Assembly: GCF_023221595.1 (NCBI RefSeq)
Contig: NZ_CP096563.1
Span: 4,335,001-4,399,000 of the forward strand
Source: Rhodococcus qingshengii JCM 15477
Lineage (GTDB): Bacteria; Actinomycetota; Actinomycetes; Mycobacteriales; Mycobacteriaceae
Length of the DNA: 64,000 nt
Reading direction: 5' to 3'
Each line of letters opens with the position of its first letter. The first letter of the stretch is position 1. The position numbers and the translations under genes were made by a program. The notes below the pieces were generated by a model, which saw nothing but the letters and a program-made list of their open reading frames with translations, was not told the DNA's origin and did no database searches. Positions 48,612-57,564 of the stretch are shown piece by piece.

Positions 48612-49982
48612 TCAGATACCTCGTCCGGGATTGAGAACCTTCTTCGGATCGAATGCGGCCTTGACTGCAAGCATCATTTCGCGTTCGGTCTGGCCGACCA
48701 TGTCCGCCATGTACGGCGCTTTGAGAACCCCGATACCGTGTTCACCGCTGATCGTTCCGCCCAACGCCAGTGCGCCGGCAACGATGTCGTCGAAAGCTCC
48801 GCGCGCACGATCCTGCGCACCCGATTCGGCAGCGTCGAACACGATGGTCGGGTGGAGATTGCCGTCGGCGGCGTGACCGAAGGTTCCGATCGTGACGCCG
48901 TGGCGATCGGCCGCTTCACGAATGCATTCCAACATGGACGGCAACGCCGGCACCGGCACCGCGACGTCGTCGAGAAGTACCGTGCCCAACGCCTCGAGAG
49001 CCGGCAAGGCCATGCGGCGCGCGGCGGTGAACTCTTCACCTTCCACCGGATCGTCGGTGTGGAAAACCTCTCGGGCCCCGGCGCTTTCGCACGCCGCGGC
49101 GCAGTCCGCTGCCTCGGCGGCCGCCGACCTACCGTCGCACTGGATGAGCAGCATCGCCCCGGCCGATTCGTCCAGCCCCATCTTGGTCAGCCGATTGACG
49201 GCGCCGATGGTGACGTCGTCCATCAACTCCATCTGACACGGTTCGGCCACCGCCGACACGGCGAGGACGGCGTCGATCGCGGACTCCGCGGAATCGAAGA
49301 ACGCAACGACGGTGGTCGCGGCAGTGGGCGCCGTACGCAACCGCATCGTGGCTTCGACGATGACCGCGAGAGTGCCCTCCGACCCGACGAGCAGATGTGT
49401 CAGGTCCAGCCCCGCAACGTTTTTGCGCGTTCGTGCACCGGTACGGATCACACGCCCATCCGCCAGTACCGCTGTCAGGGCCGCGACGTGATCACCGGTG
49501 ACGCCGTACTTGGCGCAACAGATGCCGCCTGCATTTGTCGCCAGGTTGCCGCCGATACTCGAGATGGACCGGCTTCCCGGATCCGGTACGTACCAAAGAC
49601 CCTGCTGTGCAGCAGCTTCCGCCAGGTCACCGTTGATCACTCCGGGCTCCACCGTGGCGGTGCGCGCGGCAGGATCGATCTCGAGAATTCGATCCATGCC
49701 CGCGACGCTCAAGACGATGCATCCGTCAAGTGCGTTGGCGGCGCCGGCCAACCCGGTACCTGCCCCTCGTGTCACCACCGGAACGGCGAGTTCGTGGGCC
49801 ACCGCCATGACCGCAACGACGTCGTCGACCGTCTTCGCCTTGACCAGCGCGGCGGGCCTTCCGGCTGCGGTGAGCAGTGATTGATCCCGGACGTACGCAC
49901 CCATTCGGTCGGGATCGGTTGTCGCCCTGTCCCCCACCGCTTTCTGCAGACGCTCGCCCAACAGATCGATACTCGTGGTCAT
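48612..49982 (-). CDS. FAD-linked oxidase, glycolate/D-lactate dehydrogenase type (GlcD-like)
   Basis: A 456-residue flavoprotein. The FAD-binding PCMH domain (residues 35-215) has VVTRGAGTGLAGAA and SIGGNLATNAGGICCAKYG. The C-terminal FAD-oxidase domain has TIGTFGHAADGNLHPT and SGEHGIGVLK. Members oxidise D-2-hydroxyacids such as D-lactate, glycolate or D-2-hydroxyglutarate. Its start overlaps the FadR-type regulator stop by four bases, so it is presumably under that regulator's control. Confidence 0.9.
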   Translation of the reverse strand: MTTSIDLLGERLQKAVGDRATTDPDRMGAYVRDQSLLTAAGRPAALVKAKTVDDVVAVMAVAHELAVPVVTRGAGTGLAGAANALDGCIVLSVAGMDRILEIDPAARTATVEPGVINGDLAEAAAQQGLWYVPDPGSRSISSIGGNLATNAGGICCAKYGVTGDHVAALTAVLADGRVIRTGARTRKNVAGLDLTHLLVGSEGTLAVIVEATMRLRTAPTAATTVVAFFDSAESAIDAVLAVSAVAEPCQMELMDDVTIGAVNRLTKMGLDESAGAMLLIQCDGRSAAAEAADCAAACESAGAREVFHTDDPVEGEEFTAARRMALPALEALGTVLLDDVAVPVPALPSMLECIREAADRHGVTIGTFGHAADGNLHPTIVFDAAESGAQDRARGAFDDIVAGALALGGTISGEHGIGVLKAPYMADMVGQTEREMMLAVKAAFDPKKVLNPGRGI

Positions 49983-50680
49983 TTTGTTCGTCCTTCGTAG
50001 AATCCGCGCACATGGCGCTCGACCAAAACGGCGGCCTCGTCAGCTGCGCCGCGCTCGATCGCGTCGGCGATACCCTCGTGCTCTGCCAGCAGTGCGCCGA
50101 GCGTGGCCGCCGAGTTCTCGCGCGAGTCGAGTTCACTCAGCAGGTAGCCGGCGATGCTGTCGCGGAGAACCGTCATGACCAACCCGAACGCCTTGTTCCC
50201 GCCGGCTCCGGCCAGCGCAACGTGAAAGTCGACATCGGCGTCGTGGAATGCGACCGAGTCGTCGGCAAGGGTTGCGACGCGCATCCGCTCGATCGCATCC
50301 CGGGCGCCGTTCGGCACCGCGACGACAGTGCGCAGCGCAGCAGCTTCGAGCAGCACTCGCAATTCGACAAGATCGCCCAATGGAACTGCACCCACCTGCA
50401 ACGCCGTGCTGAGAGCTGTGGCCGCGGAATCGGCCGTATGCTCGTGCGTCACCCGAGGCCTGGCAGTAGAAGTGGTGTCCGCGCCGGTCAACAATCCCTG
50501 CGCTTGCAGGACCCGAAGGGCCTCACGGACCGTCGATCGACCCACCGAGAACGTCTGTGCAAGTTCCTGTTCGGTGGGCAATGCCTCACCGACCGGGAGT
50601 GAACCGTCGAGAATGGCAGCGCGGATTCGTCCCGACACGGCAAGGCTGAGCGGCATGCGCGACAACGGAGTCGTATCCAT
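49979..50680 (-). CDS. FadR/GntR family transcriptional regulator (FCD domain)
   Basis: A 233-residue regulator. Winged HTH at residues 15-75 (GEALPTEQELAQTFSVGRSTVREALRVLQAQGLL, quoted in part as TFSVGRSTVREAL) and an all-helical FCD ligand domain at 90-225 with metal-site pattern FHDADVDFHVALAG and LLAEHEGIADAI. The ligand is probably a hydroxy- or dicarboxylic acid such as lactate. The divergent intergenic region has the operator TTGTCTGACAA. TAGCGT six bases before the ATG suggests a leaderless mRNA. Confidence 0.9.
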   Translation of the reverse strand: MDTTPLSRMPLSLAVSGRIRAAILDGSLPVGEALPTEQELAQTFSVGRSTVREALRVLQAQGLLTGADTTSTARPRVTHEHTADSAATALSTALQVGAVPLGDLVELRVLLEAAALRTVVAVPNGARDAIERMRVATLADDSVAFHDADVDFHVALAGAGGNKAFGLVMTVLRDSIAGYLLSELDSRENSAATLGALLAEHEGIADAIERGAADEAAVLVERHVRGFYEGRTK

Positions 50681-50686
50681 GCCGCG

Positions 50687-50692
50687 ACGCTA
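50687..50692 (-). promoter_or_regulatory. -10 element TAGCGT of a leaderless promoter
   Basis: Minus-strand TAGCGT six bases before ATG 50680. The FadR-type operator begins 16 bases further upstream. Confidence 0.5.
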
Positions 50693-50707
50693 CCACCCCT
50701 TGCCTGC

Positions 50708-50718
50708 TTGTCTGACAA
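50708..50718. promoter_or_regulatory. FadR-type operator TTGTCTGACAA
   Basis: An exact match to the FadR-subfamily consensus TNGTNNNACNA, with perfect symmetry TTGTC-T-GACAA, between the regulator and the isochorismatase-family gene. Confidence 0.75.
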
Positions 50719-50772
50719 ACTGTTTAATTGAGGAGATTCGTGACCCGGACCACAACAGAGAAGGTGCCGACC

Positions 50773-51390
50773 ATGACCGACAAGCTCGAATTGGATCCCG
50801 CGACCACCGCCGTCGTGCTCATCGAGTACCAGAACGACTTCACCACCGAGGGCGGTGTTCTTCACGAGGCCGTCGCACCAGTCATGGAATCGAACGGACT
50901 CCTCGCGAACACCGCCGCGCTGGTCGATGCGGCCCGTGCGGCGGGTGTCACCGTGATGCACGCACCGATCACCTTCGCCGAGGGGTACAACGAAATCACC
51001 TCGCATCCGTACGGAATCCTCAAGGGCGTCGTCGACGGAAAGGCCTTCGTGAAGGGTTCCTGGGGAGCTGCGATCGTCGACGACCTCACTCCGAAAGACG
51101 GCGACATCGTCATCGAGGGCAAGCGTGGACTCGACACTTTTGCCAGCACCAACCTCGATTTCATTCTGCGTAGCAAAGGAATTCGCACGATACTTCTCGG
51201 CGGTTTCCTGACCAACTGCTGCGTCGAATCGACCATGCGCACCGGATACGAGAACGGCTACCGGGTCATCACACTCACCGATTGTGTAGCCGGAACTTCG
51301 GTCGCCGAACACGAGAACGCGATCACCTACGACTACCCGATGTTCTCGCACCCCGTCACGTCGAAAGAGGTGCTCGGCGCGCTCTCCTGA
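50773..51390 (+). CDS. Isochorismatase family cysteine hydrolase
   Basis: A 205-residue cysteine hydrolase. The Asp-Lys-Cys triad is seen in EYQNDF (Asp), EGKRGLDTFA (Lys) and TNCCVEST (Cys). The group includes isochorismatases, nicotinamidases, N-carbamoylsarcosine and ureide amidohydrolases. It is divergent from, and probably regulated by, the FadR-type protein. ATG 50773 has AAGGTG seven bases upstream; GTG 50740 with AGGAG four bases upstream is an alternative that adds 11 residues. Confidence 0.88.
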   Translation: MTDKLELDPATTAVVLIEYQNDFTTEGGVLHEAVAPVMESNGLLANTAALVDAARAAGVTVMHAPITFAEGYNEITSHPYGILKGVVDGKAFVKGSWGAAIVDDLTPKDGDIVIEGKRGLDTFASTNLDFILRSKGIRTILLGGFLTNCCVESTMRTGYENGYRVITLTDCVAGTSVAEHENAITYDYPMFSHPVTSKEVLGALS

Positions 51391-51395
51391 GAGGA

Positions 51396-52037
51396 CTACC
51401 TGGAATGCGCGAGAAGGAATTCACGGCTGACGTTGGTGACACTGGCGTGAACCTTCTCGTGCAGCAGGTCGTGACCGGCGTCCTCGAACTCGCGCATCTC
51501 GACGTTGCGCAGCGTCCGCGCCCAGTCCCGGACGGGATCGACCGGGGCGATCCGGTCGTCGGTACCGTGAACGACCAGGACTGGGATGCCCGCGTCGGAG
51601 AGTTCCGCCCACCCGTGTTGCTCGACCGCACTGCGCGGAATGCCGCACAGCACTGCGGAGGCAAAATCGTGATCGCGATGAGCCAGCATCGTCAGCGCCG
51701 TCACCGCACCCAAGGAATGGCCCATCACCGCCTGCGGGACTTCGGGCAGTTCCGCCAAAGCGATGTCAGCGAGCGCGGCTGCATCGGCAGCAAGATCGGA
51801 GAGCGGAGCCCCGACTCCCGGATCACCCTCTGACAAACCGTGCCCGGTGTGATCGATCGCCCACACGTCGATCCCCGACGCCGTCATTGCGCCCGCAAAG
51901 CGGTGATACTGGCCGCTGTGCTGGCCGAGACCGTGCAGAAAGACCAGTGACACCGTGGGCACCGCACCCCCTGCCGCCGGCCAATGCCGAAAGTGCACCT
52001 GACCGGTTCGTCCGTCGAAGAAAGGCATGATCGTCAT
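51396..52037 (-). CDS. Alpha/beta hydrolase, monoacylglycerol-lipase-like
   Basis: A 213-residue serine hydrolase. Oxyanion motif FLHGLGQHSGQY, nucleophile MGHSLGAVTAL, acid VVHGTDDRIAP and histidine DAGHDLLHE. The arrangement DHTGHGLSEG resembles monoacylglycerol lipases, but the lid is short. No ribosome site is clear; ATG 52037 or 52028. The stop is six bases from the convergent isochorismatase gene stop. Confidence 0.82.
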   Translation of the reverse strand: MTIMPFFDGRTGQVHFRHWPAAGGAVPTVSLVFLHGLGQHSGQYHRFAGAMTASGIDVWAIDHTGHGLSEGDPGVGAPLSDLAADAAALADIALAELPEVPQAVMGHSLGAVTALTMLAHRDHDFASAVLCGIPRSAVEQHGWAELSDAGIPVLVVHGTDDRIAPVDPVRDWARTLRNVEMREFEDAGHDLLHEKVHASVTNVSREFLLAHSR

Positions 52038-52120
52038 TCTGCACGCCGCTACCGATATCCGCGGCTCGTGAGCGATTACTGGTGGGTTGCCTTGTCGGTG
52101 AGCGATGGCACAATCGCCCT

Positions 52121-55100
52121 GTGTTCCTACTCGATGATCAGATCGTCTACAGCGCCAGCGACCTCTCGGCTGCGGCCTCGTGCGAGTTCGCACTGCTGCG
52201 GCAACTCGACGCCCGAACCGGTCTGATCGCGGCCGAGGCCGCCGAGGCGGATCCGATGCTCGAACGGACGTCGAGCCTCGGCGACTCGCACGAGCGCGAA
52301 CAGCTTCAGAAGTTCATCGATCAGCACGGAGACGGCGTCGTCGTCATGCCGCGACCGGAACACTCACGCGCAGGCCTGACCGCTGCCACGTTGGCCACCG
52401 TCGAGGCAGCACGATCGGGCGCGCCGGTCATTTATCAGGGAACCTTTTTCGACGGCCGATTCCTCGGGTTCTGCGATTTCCTCGTCCGCGAAGGCGACAC
52501 CTACGCGGTCTACGACAGCAAGCTCTCCCGGCACGCCAAGGTGTCGGCACTTCTACAACTCGCCGCATACGCGGATGCGTTGGAGCGCAATGCAATTGCC
52601 GCATCCGATCAAGTTCATCTACTGCTAGGCGACGGCAGCACGTCGTCGCACGACATCGGAGACATCGCGCCGGTATTCGCGGCACGTAGAGCTGAACTCG
52701 AACGAGTCCTCGACGAGCACCGCGCCGAGGGGAAACCGACACAGTGGCTCGACGATCGGTACCTGCGTTGTGGTCGATGCGACACCTGCAGCGTCGAGGT
52801 CGAAAGCCATCGAGACCTGCTGCTGGTTGCGGGTGTCCGCGGCAATCAGCGTGAACAGCTGATCGTCTCGGGGATCACGACAATTGACGAACTCGCCGCG
52901 AGCACCGGCCCAGTCGAGGGAATCCGCCGGGAAACACTCGACAAGCTCCGTGCACAGGCAGCGGTTCAACTACGCCAGGAACTGTCCGGCGACGCCGAAT
53001 TCGAGGTCTACGAACCCTCGGCGCTCGGCGGACTCCCCATCCCCGACGACGGCGACATCTTCTTCGACTTCGAGGGCGATCCGCTCTGGGCCGAGGACGG
53101 GTCCACCGATTGGGGGTTGGAGTATCTGTTCGGTGTGGTCGAAGGGCCTGCGGACGACTACGTGTTCAAGCCGTTCTGGGCACACGATCGCGAGGGTGAG
53201 CGCCAGGCGCTCCTCGACTTCCTCGATTACGTCACCGCGCGTCGAGAAGCTCATCCAGGCATGCACATCTACCACTACGCCGCGTACGAGAAATCGGCGC
53301 TGTTGCGCTTGGCCGCACGTCACGGTGTCGGCGAGCAGACCGTGGACACCCTGCTCAGCGAGAACGTGCTCGTCGACCTGTACCCGATCGTCCGCGCGTG
53401 CCTGCGGATCGGACAACGCTCGTACAGCATCAAGAAACTCGAGCCGCTCTACATGGGTGAGCACGGCCGTGACGGTGACGTGACCAACGCCGCCGCCTCG
53501 GTCGTCGCCTATGCCGACTACTGCGAATTGCGCGACGGCGGACAAGCCGACCAGGCCCGGGAACTTCTTCAGGGCATCTCCGACTACAACGAGTACGACT
53601 GCGAATCCACTCTCCGCCTGCGCGATTGGCTCGCCGAGCGCGCCGCAGAACATGGTGTCGAACTTCGAGAGCCGACCGGACAGATCAAGATTCCACTCGA
53701 AGAACTCACCGAATCGGAAATCGCACTCCGCGACTTCGCCGGCCACAAGGCCGGTTCGACACGCACCCCCGATCAGCAGGCTGCTGCTCTATTGGCCGCA
53801 GCAGTCGGTTACCACAATCGCGAGCGGAAGCCGTACTGGTGGGCCCACTTCGACCGATTGGTCACACCGATCGAAGACCTCGTGGACATCCGCGACGTCA
53901 TGGTGGTCGAGCAGTCCGAAATCGAAACGGACTGGCACAAGAGCACCGCGCGGCAGAAGAAGTTTCGTCGCCACATCCAGTTGACCGGAAGTTTCGGCAC
54001 CGGAACGTCTTTGAGCCCGGGCAGTGATCTTTTCGCGCTCTACGCAACCCCCTCCCCCGATGCCGTTGCAAGCGAGAACCCCACCCAACGCGGCACCAGC
54101 AGCGTCAAGGTCACCGCCGTGGTCAAGTCCGAAGGGCTCGACGTGGTCACCGTGGAAGAACTGCTCGACGGTGACGAATACCTCGATACCCCAGTCGCAT
54201 TGGCACCTGGTCGTCCGATTCCCACGGGACGTATGGAGAAGTCGATCGCCGCTGCCGCATCCGACGCCAGCGAGAGCCTGCCCGAACTGCCACACATCGC
54301 GGCAGTCGACATTCTCAGGCGCAGCACCCCGAGAACCCTCTCGGGTTCACCGCTGCCACCTGTCGGCACCGACAACAACTACGCCGACGCCATCACTGCC
54401 GCACTTCTCGACCTCGATGATTCCTACGTGGCAGTACAGGGTCCCCCTGGTACGGGCAAGACCTACACGGGCGCTCGTGTCGTCAAGACACTGATCGAAC
54501 AACATCAGTGGCGAATCGGCGTGGTGGCACAATCACATTCGGTGGTCGAGAACATGCTCGGCGGCATTCTGAAAGCCGGCGTGGACCCTGCACTGGTCGC
54601 GAAGAAGGGCAGCCGGAGCAAGACCGCAGAATGGCAGGACATCGCATCCGAAGAATATGCGGGATTCATCGCCGAGGCCGAAGGCGTCGGCTGTGTCATC
54701 GGCGGCACTGCGTGGGACTTCTCGAACACCGATCGTGTTCCAGCGGGCAGCTTGGACTTGCTCGTCGTGGACGAAGCAGGCCAATTCGCGCTGGCGAACA
54801 CCATTGCCGTCGCGATTTCCGCGCGAAACCTGTTGCTGCTGGGCGATCCGCAGCAGTTGCCGCAGGTGAGCCAAGGTACTCACCCCGAACCTGTCGACGA
54901 ATCGGCGCTCGGTTGGCTCGCCGAGGGACACGGCGCACTGCCACCCGAACTCGGCTACTTCCTCGAGAAAACGTGGCGGATGCACCCGGATCTGTGTGCG
55001 CCCGTGTCCGCACTGTCGTACGAGGGCAAGCTCCATTCTCAGGAAACCGTGAGTGCGGCAAGGAAACTCGACGGACTCGCTGCCGGAGTGCACACAGTGT

Positions 55101-55564
55101 TCGTCGATCACCGCGGCAATTCCACGTACTCCCCGGAAGAGTCCCAGGAAATCGTTCGCCAGATCCAGGGCCTTCTCGGTACGCCATGGACCGATCCGAG
55201 CGAGTTCGAGGGAACCCGGCCCCTGGAGCAGTCGGACATCCTCGTGGTCGCGGCATACAACGCCCAGGTCGGTACCGTCGAGCGCGATCTCACCGAAGCC
55301 GGTCTCACGGAGGTCGAGGTCGGGACCGTCGACAAGTTCCAGGGCCGCGAGGCCGCGGTGGCAATCGTGTCGATGGCCGCATCTGCCGTCGAGGACGTCC
55401 CGCGAGGAATGTCGTTCCTCCTGTCGCGGAACCGCCTCAATGTTGCTGTCTCCCGCGGCAAGTGGTGCGCGATCATCGTCCGATCACACGCGTTGACGCA
55501 GTACATGCCGAGCACGCCCGCAGGATTGGTGGAGCTGGGCGCGTTCATGAGGTTGACGAGCTAG
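52121..55564 (+). CDS. Cas4/AddB-like nuclease, RNase H-like exonuclease and SF1 helicase fusion (TM0106 type)
   Basis: A 1147-residue nucleic-acid enzyme. Residues 1-230 are a RecB-type PD-(D/E)XK nuclease with D119 and D132-S-K134, and a predicted iron-sulfur cluster from C21 plus C217, C220 and C223. Residues about 305-560 are an RNase H-like exonuclease (DIFFDFEGDP). Residues about 740-1147 are a superfamily 1 helicase with GPPGTGKT (774-781), VVDEAGQFA, DPQQLPQVS, TVDKFQGREA and SRNRLNVAVSRGK. Such proteins are annotated as TM0106 family RecB-like nucleases; the cellular role, DNA repair or defence, is unknown. GTG 52121 gives the proper start of the nuclease fold. Confidence 0.85.
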   Translation: MFLLDDQIVYSASDLSAAASCEFALLRQLDARTGLIAAEAAEADPMLERTSSLGDSHEREQLQKFIDQHGDGVVVMPRPEHSRAGLTAATLATVEAARSGAPVIYQGTFFDGRFLGFCDFLVREGDTYAVYDSKLSRHAKVSALLQLAAYADALERNAIAASDQVHLLLGDGSTSSHDIGDIAPVFAARRAELERVLDEHRAEGKPTQWLDDRYLRCGRCDTCSVEVESHRDLLLVAGVRGNQREQLIVSGITTIDELAASTGPVEGIRRETLDKLRAQAAVQLRQELSGDAEFEVYEPSALGGLPIPDDGDIFFDFEGDPLWAEDGSTDWGLEYLFGVVEGPADDYVFKPFWAHDREGERQALLDFLDYVTARREAHPGMHIYHYAAYEKSALLRLAARHGVGEQTVDTLLSENVLVDLYPIVRACLRIGQRSYSIKKLEPLYMGEHGRDGDVTNAAASVVAYADYCELRDGGQADQARELLQGISDYNEYDCESTLRLRDWLAERAAEHGVELREPTGQIKIPLEELTESEIALRDFAGHKAGSTRTPDQQAAALLAAAVGYHNRERKPYWWAHFDRLVTPIEDLVDIRDVMVVEQSEIETDWHKSTARQKKFRRHIQLTGSFGTGTSLSPGSDLFALYATPSPDAVASENPTQRGTSSVKVTAVVKSEGLDVVTVEELLDGDEYLDTPVALAPGRPIPTGRMEKSIAAAASDASESLPELPHIAAVDILRRSTPRTLSGSPLPPVGTDNNYADAITAALLDLDDSYVAVQGPPGTGKTYTGARVVKTLIEQHQWRIGVVAQSHSVVENMLGGILKAGVDPALVAKKGSRSKTAEWQDIASEEYAGFIAEAEGVGCVIGGTAWDFSNTDRVPAGSLDLLVVDEAGQFALANTIAVAISARNLLLLGDPQQLPQVSQGTHPEPVDESALGWLAEGHGALPPELGYFLEKTWRMHPDLCAPVSALSYEGKLHSQETVSAARKLDGLAAGVHTVFVDHRGNSTYSPEESQEIVRQIQGLLGTPWTDPSEFEGTRPLEQSDILVVAAYNAQVGTVERDLTEAGLTEVEVGTVDKFQGREAAVAIVSMAASAVEDVPRGMSFLLSRNRLNVAVSRGKWCAIIVRSHALTQYMPSTPAGLVELGAFMRLTS

Positions 55565-55592
55565 CCAAATATTTTCACACCCAAAGCCTGTC

Positions 55593-56807
55593 CTACCCGA
55601 AACACTGCCCTTCGCCGCGGTAGGTGGGAACCGAGGTTCGGGTGCCGTCGGCTTCGACCACATACACGCGGTCGAAGCGCTCGCACAGCTCGCCGGCCTT
55701 GGCGTGACGGAACCATACGCGGTCGCCGATCGCGATGTTTCCGGCTTCCTTCCCGGTGACCGGCGTCTGGACTTCGCCGGCACCTTCGTTGCGGAGCAGT
55801 TTGAGACCAGCGGGCCAGACCGGTGACGGAACGCGGGTGGCTCCGGCAGGTCCCGACGCGATGTATCCGCCGCCGAACAGGGTCGTGACGGACGGCGTCG
55901 GCTTGCGCACGGCCGACAGTGCGAAGAACAGCGCCGGATCGGGACGGAAGGCGCGGTAGCGGTCGAACAGGGTCGGTACGTACAGTCCGGAGCCTGCTGT
56001 TACCTCGGTCACCACAGGATCGGCCGAACTGACCTCCAGCGACCCCGTACCGCCGCTGTTGACGATCTCGAGTGCACCCACGGCATCGGTGACGGCCGCG
56101 ACCACAGCGCCCCTTCTGGACGCCAATTCGCGGGCAGAGGCCTTCTTGACCCAACCGATCGGAGCGCTGGTGTCCGGGAGGCCGGCGATCTGGGCTTCGT
56201 AGAACATCACTCCGACGACGGAGAATCCGCGCTGACGAGCACGCGCCGCGAGTGCGGCGACCGCGGCAGGTTCGCGCAGCGGCGAGCGTCGTACGCCCAG
56301 ATGGATCGGGCCGATCCGCAGTGACGCGTCGACGTCGAGACACACGCGGACAGGCGCATCCCCCGTCGACGCCGAACGAATGAGGTCCAACTGCGCATCG
56401 TCGTCGACCATCAAGGTGATCGATGCGAGAGCGGTGTCGTCGGCAGCGAGATCCGCGATGGCGCCACGATCGGCGGTCGGGTACCCCATCAGGATGTCCC
56501 GTGCGCCGAGCCCGACCAGCCACAGAGCCTCGCGCAGTGAGTACGCCATGATTCCGCGGAATCCGCCGGACGCGGTCAGTGTGTCGCCGAGAGTTTCAGC
56601 CAGAACCGTCCGACAACGAACCGATTTGCTCGCCACTCGCACCGGGGTTCCACCGGCGCGGCGCACCAGGTCGGCTGCATTACTGCGCAGTGTGGTCAGA
56701 TCCAGAGCAGCCAGAGGCGGGTCGAGTTCTCGCGTGGCAGCAGTGAGTCGATCAAGGGTCCTGGTCACAGATGATCCAATCGTCGCGGCGTGCGACCAGT
56801 CAATCAC
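55593..56807 (-). CDS. PLP-dependent amino acid aldolase/deaminase, D-threonine aldolase-like
   Basis: A 404-residue fold-type III PLP enzyme. The Schiff-base lysine is in VRVASKSVRC, and the alanine-racemase barrel has LDVDASLRIG and the phosphate site near VNSGGTGSLE. The C-terminal domain (IAIGDRVWFRHAKAGELCERF) carries the metal-binding HxxxxxC typical of D-threonine aldolases and D-serine dehydratases. It may cleave or deaminate D-beta-hydroxy amino acids. GTG 56807 is given as start but GTG 56768 is as plausible. It lies directly after a TetR gene and an operator-like palindrome. Confidence 0.85.
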   Translation of the reverse strand: MIDWSHAATIGSSVTRTLDRLTAATRELDPPLAALDLTTLRSNAADLVRRAGGTPVRVASKSVRCRTVLAETLGDTLTASGGFRGIMAYSLREALWLVGLGARDILMGYPTADRGAIADLAADDTALASITLMVDDDAQLDLIRSASTGDAPVRVCLDVDASLRIGPIHLGVRRSPLREPAAVAALAARARQRGFSVVGVMFYEAQIAGLPDTSAPIGWVKKASARELASRRGAVVAAVTDAVGALEIVNSGGTGSLEVSSADPVVTEVTAGSGLYVPTLFDRYRAFRPDPALFFALSAVRKPTPSVTTLFGGGYIASGPAGATRVPSPVWPAGLKLLRNEGAGEVQTPVTGKEAGNIAIGDRVWFRHAKAGELCERFDRVYVVEADGTRTSVPTYRGEGQCFG

Positions 56808-56810
56808 CAA

Positions 56811-56830
56811 TCCTGGACGTATGTCCAGGA
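56811..56830. promoter_or_regulatory. TetR operator copy 1, upstream of the aldolase
   Basis: TCCTGGACGTATGTCCAGGA is a perfect 8-4-8 inverted repeat. Its core TGGAC-N4-GTCCA is repeated at 57535-57548, on the other side of the TetR gene. Confidence 0.7.
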
Positions 56831-56838
56831 TGGCGGTT

Positions 56839-57486
56839 CTACTGAGGCGCGACCACGGCTTTGTTGGCGATTACCTGAACCATTTCTCCGAACTCGGCAA
56901 TAGTCGCGTCGGAGTCACGATCGACCAGCCATCGCAGAACAAGGCCGTCGATCATCGCAAGACTCAGTCGCGCAATCGAACTCAACGGCTCCGTCCACAC
57001 CGTGCCCGATATCTTGGCGCACTCTTCGAGAAACGACACCGCGAGCTCATCCATGATTCGGTACTGCTCAAATGCAACCGCCCCAGCACGTTCGGCTCCG
57101 AGATTGCGACTACGCAGTGCCTGCGCAGTAATTTCGTAGGTCAACAACTGGCGATCCGGGGTTGCCTCGATGGTCGGCCACATTCCGGTCAGGCCGATGT
57201 GCAGCAATTCCCTGAGCCCCTGCACGCCACTGAGATCCGGCGCATGGCGGACCTGCGCGAACGCATACTGCATCGACGCACTGAGCTGCAGAATGAGCGT
57301 TTCACCCATTGCCGCGATCAGCGCTTCCTTGCTCTCGAAGCAGTAATGAACGACGCCGAGCGATACCCCGGCCTCCTCTGCCACCGCCCTTACCGTCACA
57401 GAACTGACACCGCGCTGTTCCGCAATAGACAAGGCGGACTCGACCAATTGTGTGCGGCGTTCGTCCGCCGGGAGCCTGTTCAGCAT
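56839..57486 (-). CDS. TetR family transcriptional regulator
   Basis: A 215-residue repressor. Helix-turn-helix at residues 10-55 (LVESALSIAEQRGVSSVTVRAVAEEAGVS, in part; VVHYCFESKEALIAAM), then a helical ligand domain resembling the BetI/TetR_C group. The two inverted repeats that share TGGAC-N4-GTCCA on both sides of the gene are its probable operators. ATG 57486 is supported by TACGAT six bases upstream (leaderless); longer open frames overlap the divergent oxidase gene. Confidence 0.9.
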   Translation of the reverse strand: MLNRLPADERRTQLVESALSIAEQRGVSSVTVRAVAEEAGVSLGVVHYCFESKEALIAAMGETLILQLSASMQYAFAQVRHAPDLSGVQGLRELLHIGLTGMWPTIEATPDRQLLTYEITAQALRSRNLGAERAGAVAFEQYRIMDELAVSFLEECAKISGTVWTEPLSSIARLSLAMIDGLVLRWLVDRDSDATIAEFGEMVQVIANKAVVAPQ

Positions 57487-57492
57487 CCAATG

Positions 57493-57498
57493 ATCGTA
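57493..57498 (-). promoter_or_regulatory. -10 element TACGAT of the TetR gene
   Basis: Minus-strand TACGAT, six bases before ATG 57486; the operator copy 2 lies 34 bases upstream. Confidence 0.55.
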
Positions 57499-57532
57499 GA
57501 ACGCAAATGACAAAATCTTCGCGCAATACTTG

Positions 57533-57550
57533 CCTGGACGACCGTCCAAG
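57533..57550. promoter_or_regulatory. TetR operator copy 2, in the divergent promoter
   Basis: CCTGGACGACCGTCCAAG shares CCTGGACG-N3-GTCCA with copy 1. It directly abuts the oxidase gene's -10 element, a typical repressor position. Confidence 0.7.
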
Positions 57551-57556
57551 TACATT
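57551..57556 (+). promoter_or_regulatory. -10 element TACATT of the FAD oxidase gene
   Basis: TACATT ends eight bases before ATG 57565 and adjoins the operator; no ribosome site is seen, consistent with a leaderless mRNA. Confidence 0.5.
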
Positions 57557-57564
57557 ATTGCGTA

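Noticed and set aside
48432..49880. A 482-codon plus-strand frame opposite the GlcD-like oxidase
   Set aside because: Mirror frame of a well-supported gene.
52121..55564. Nuclease-helicase considered as part of a defence island
   Set aside because: Neighbours are ordinary metabolic genes; no other defence gene, integrase or tRNA site is near.
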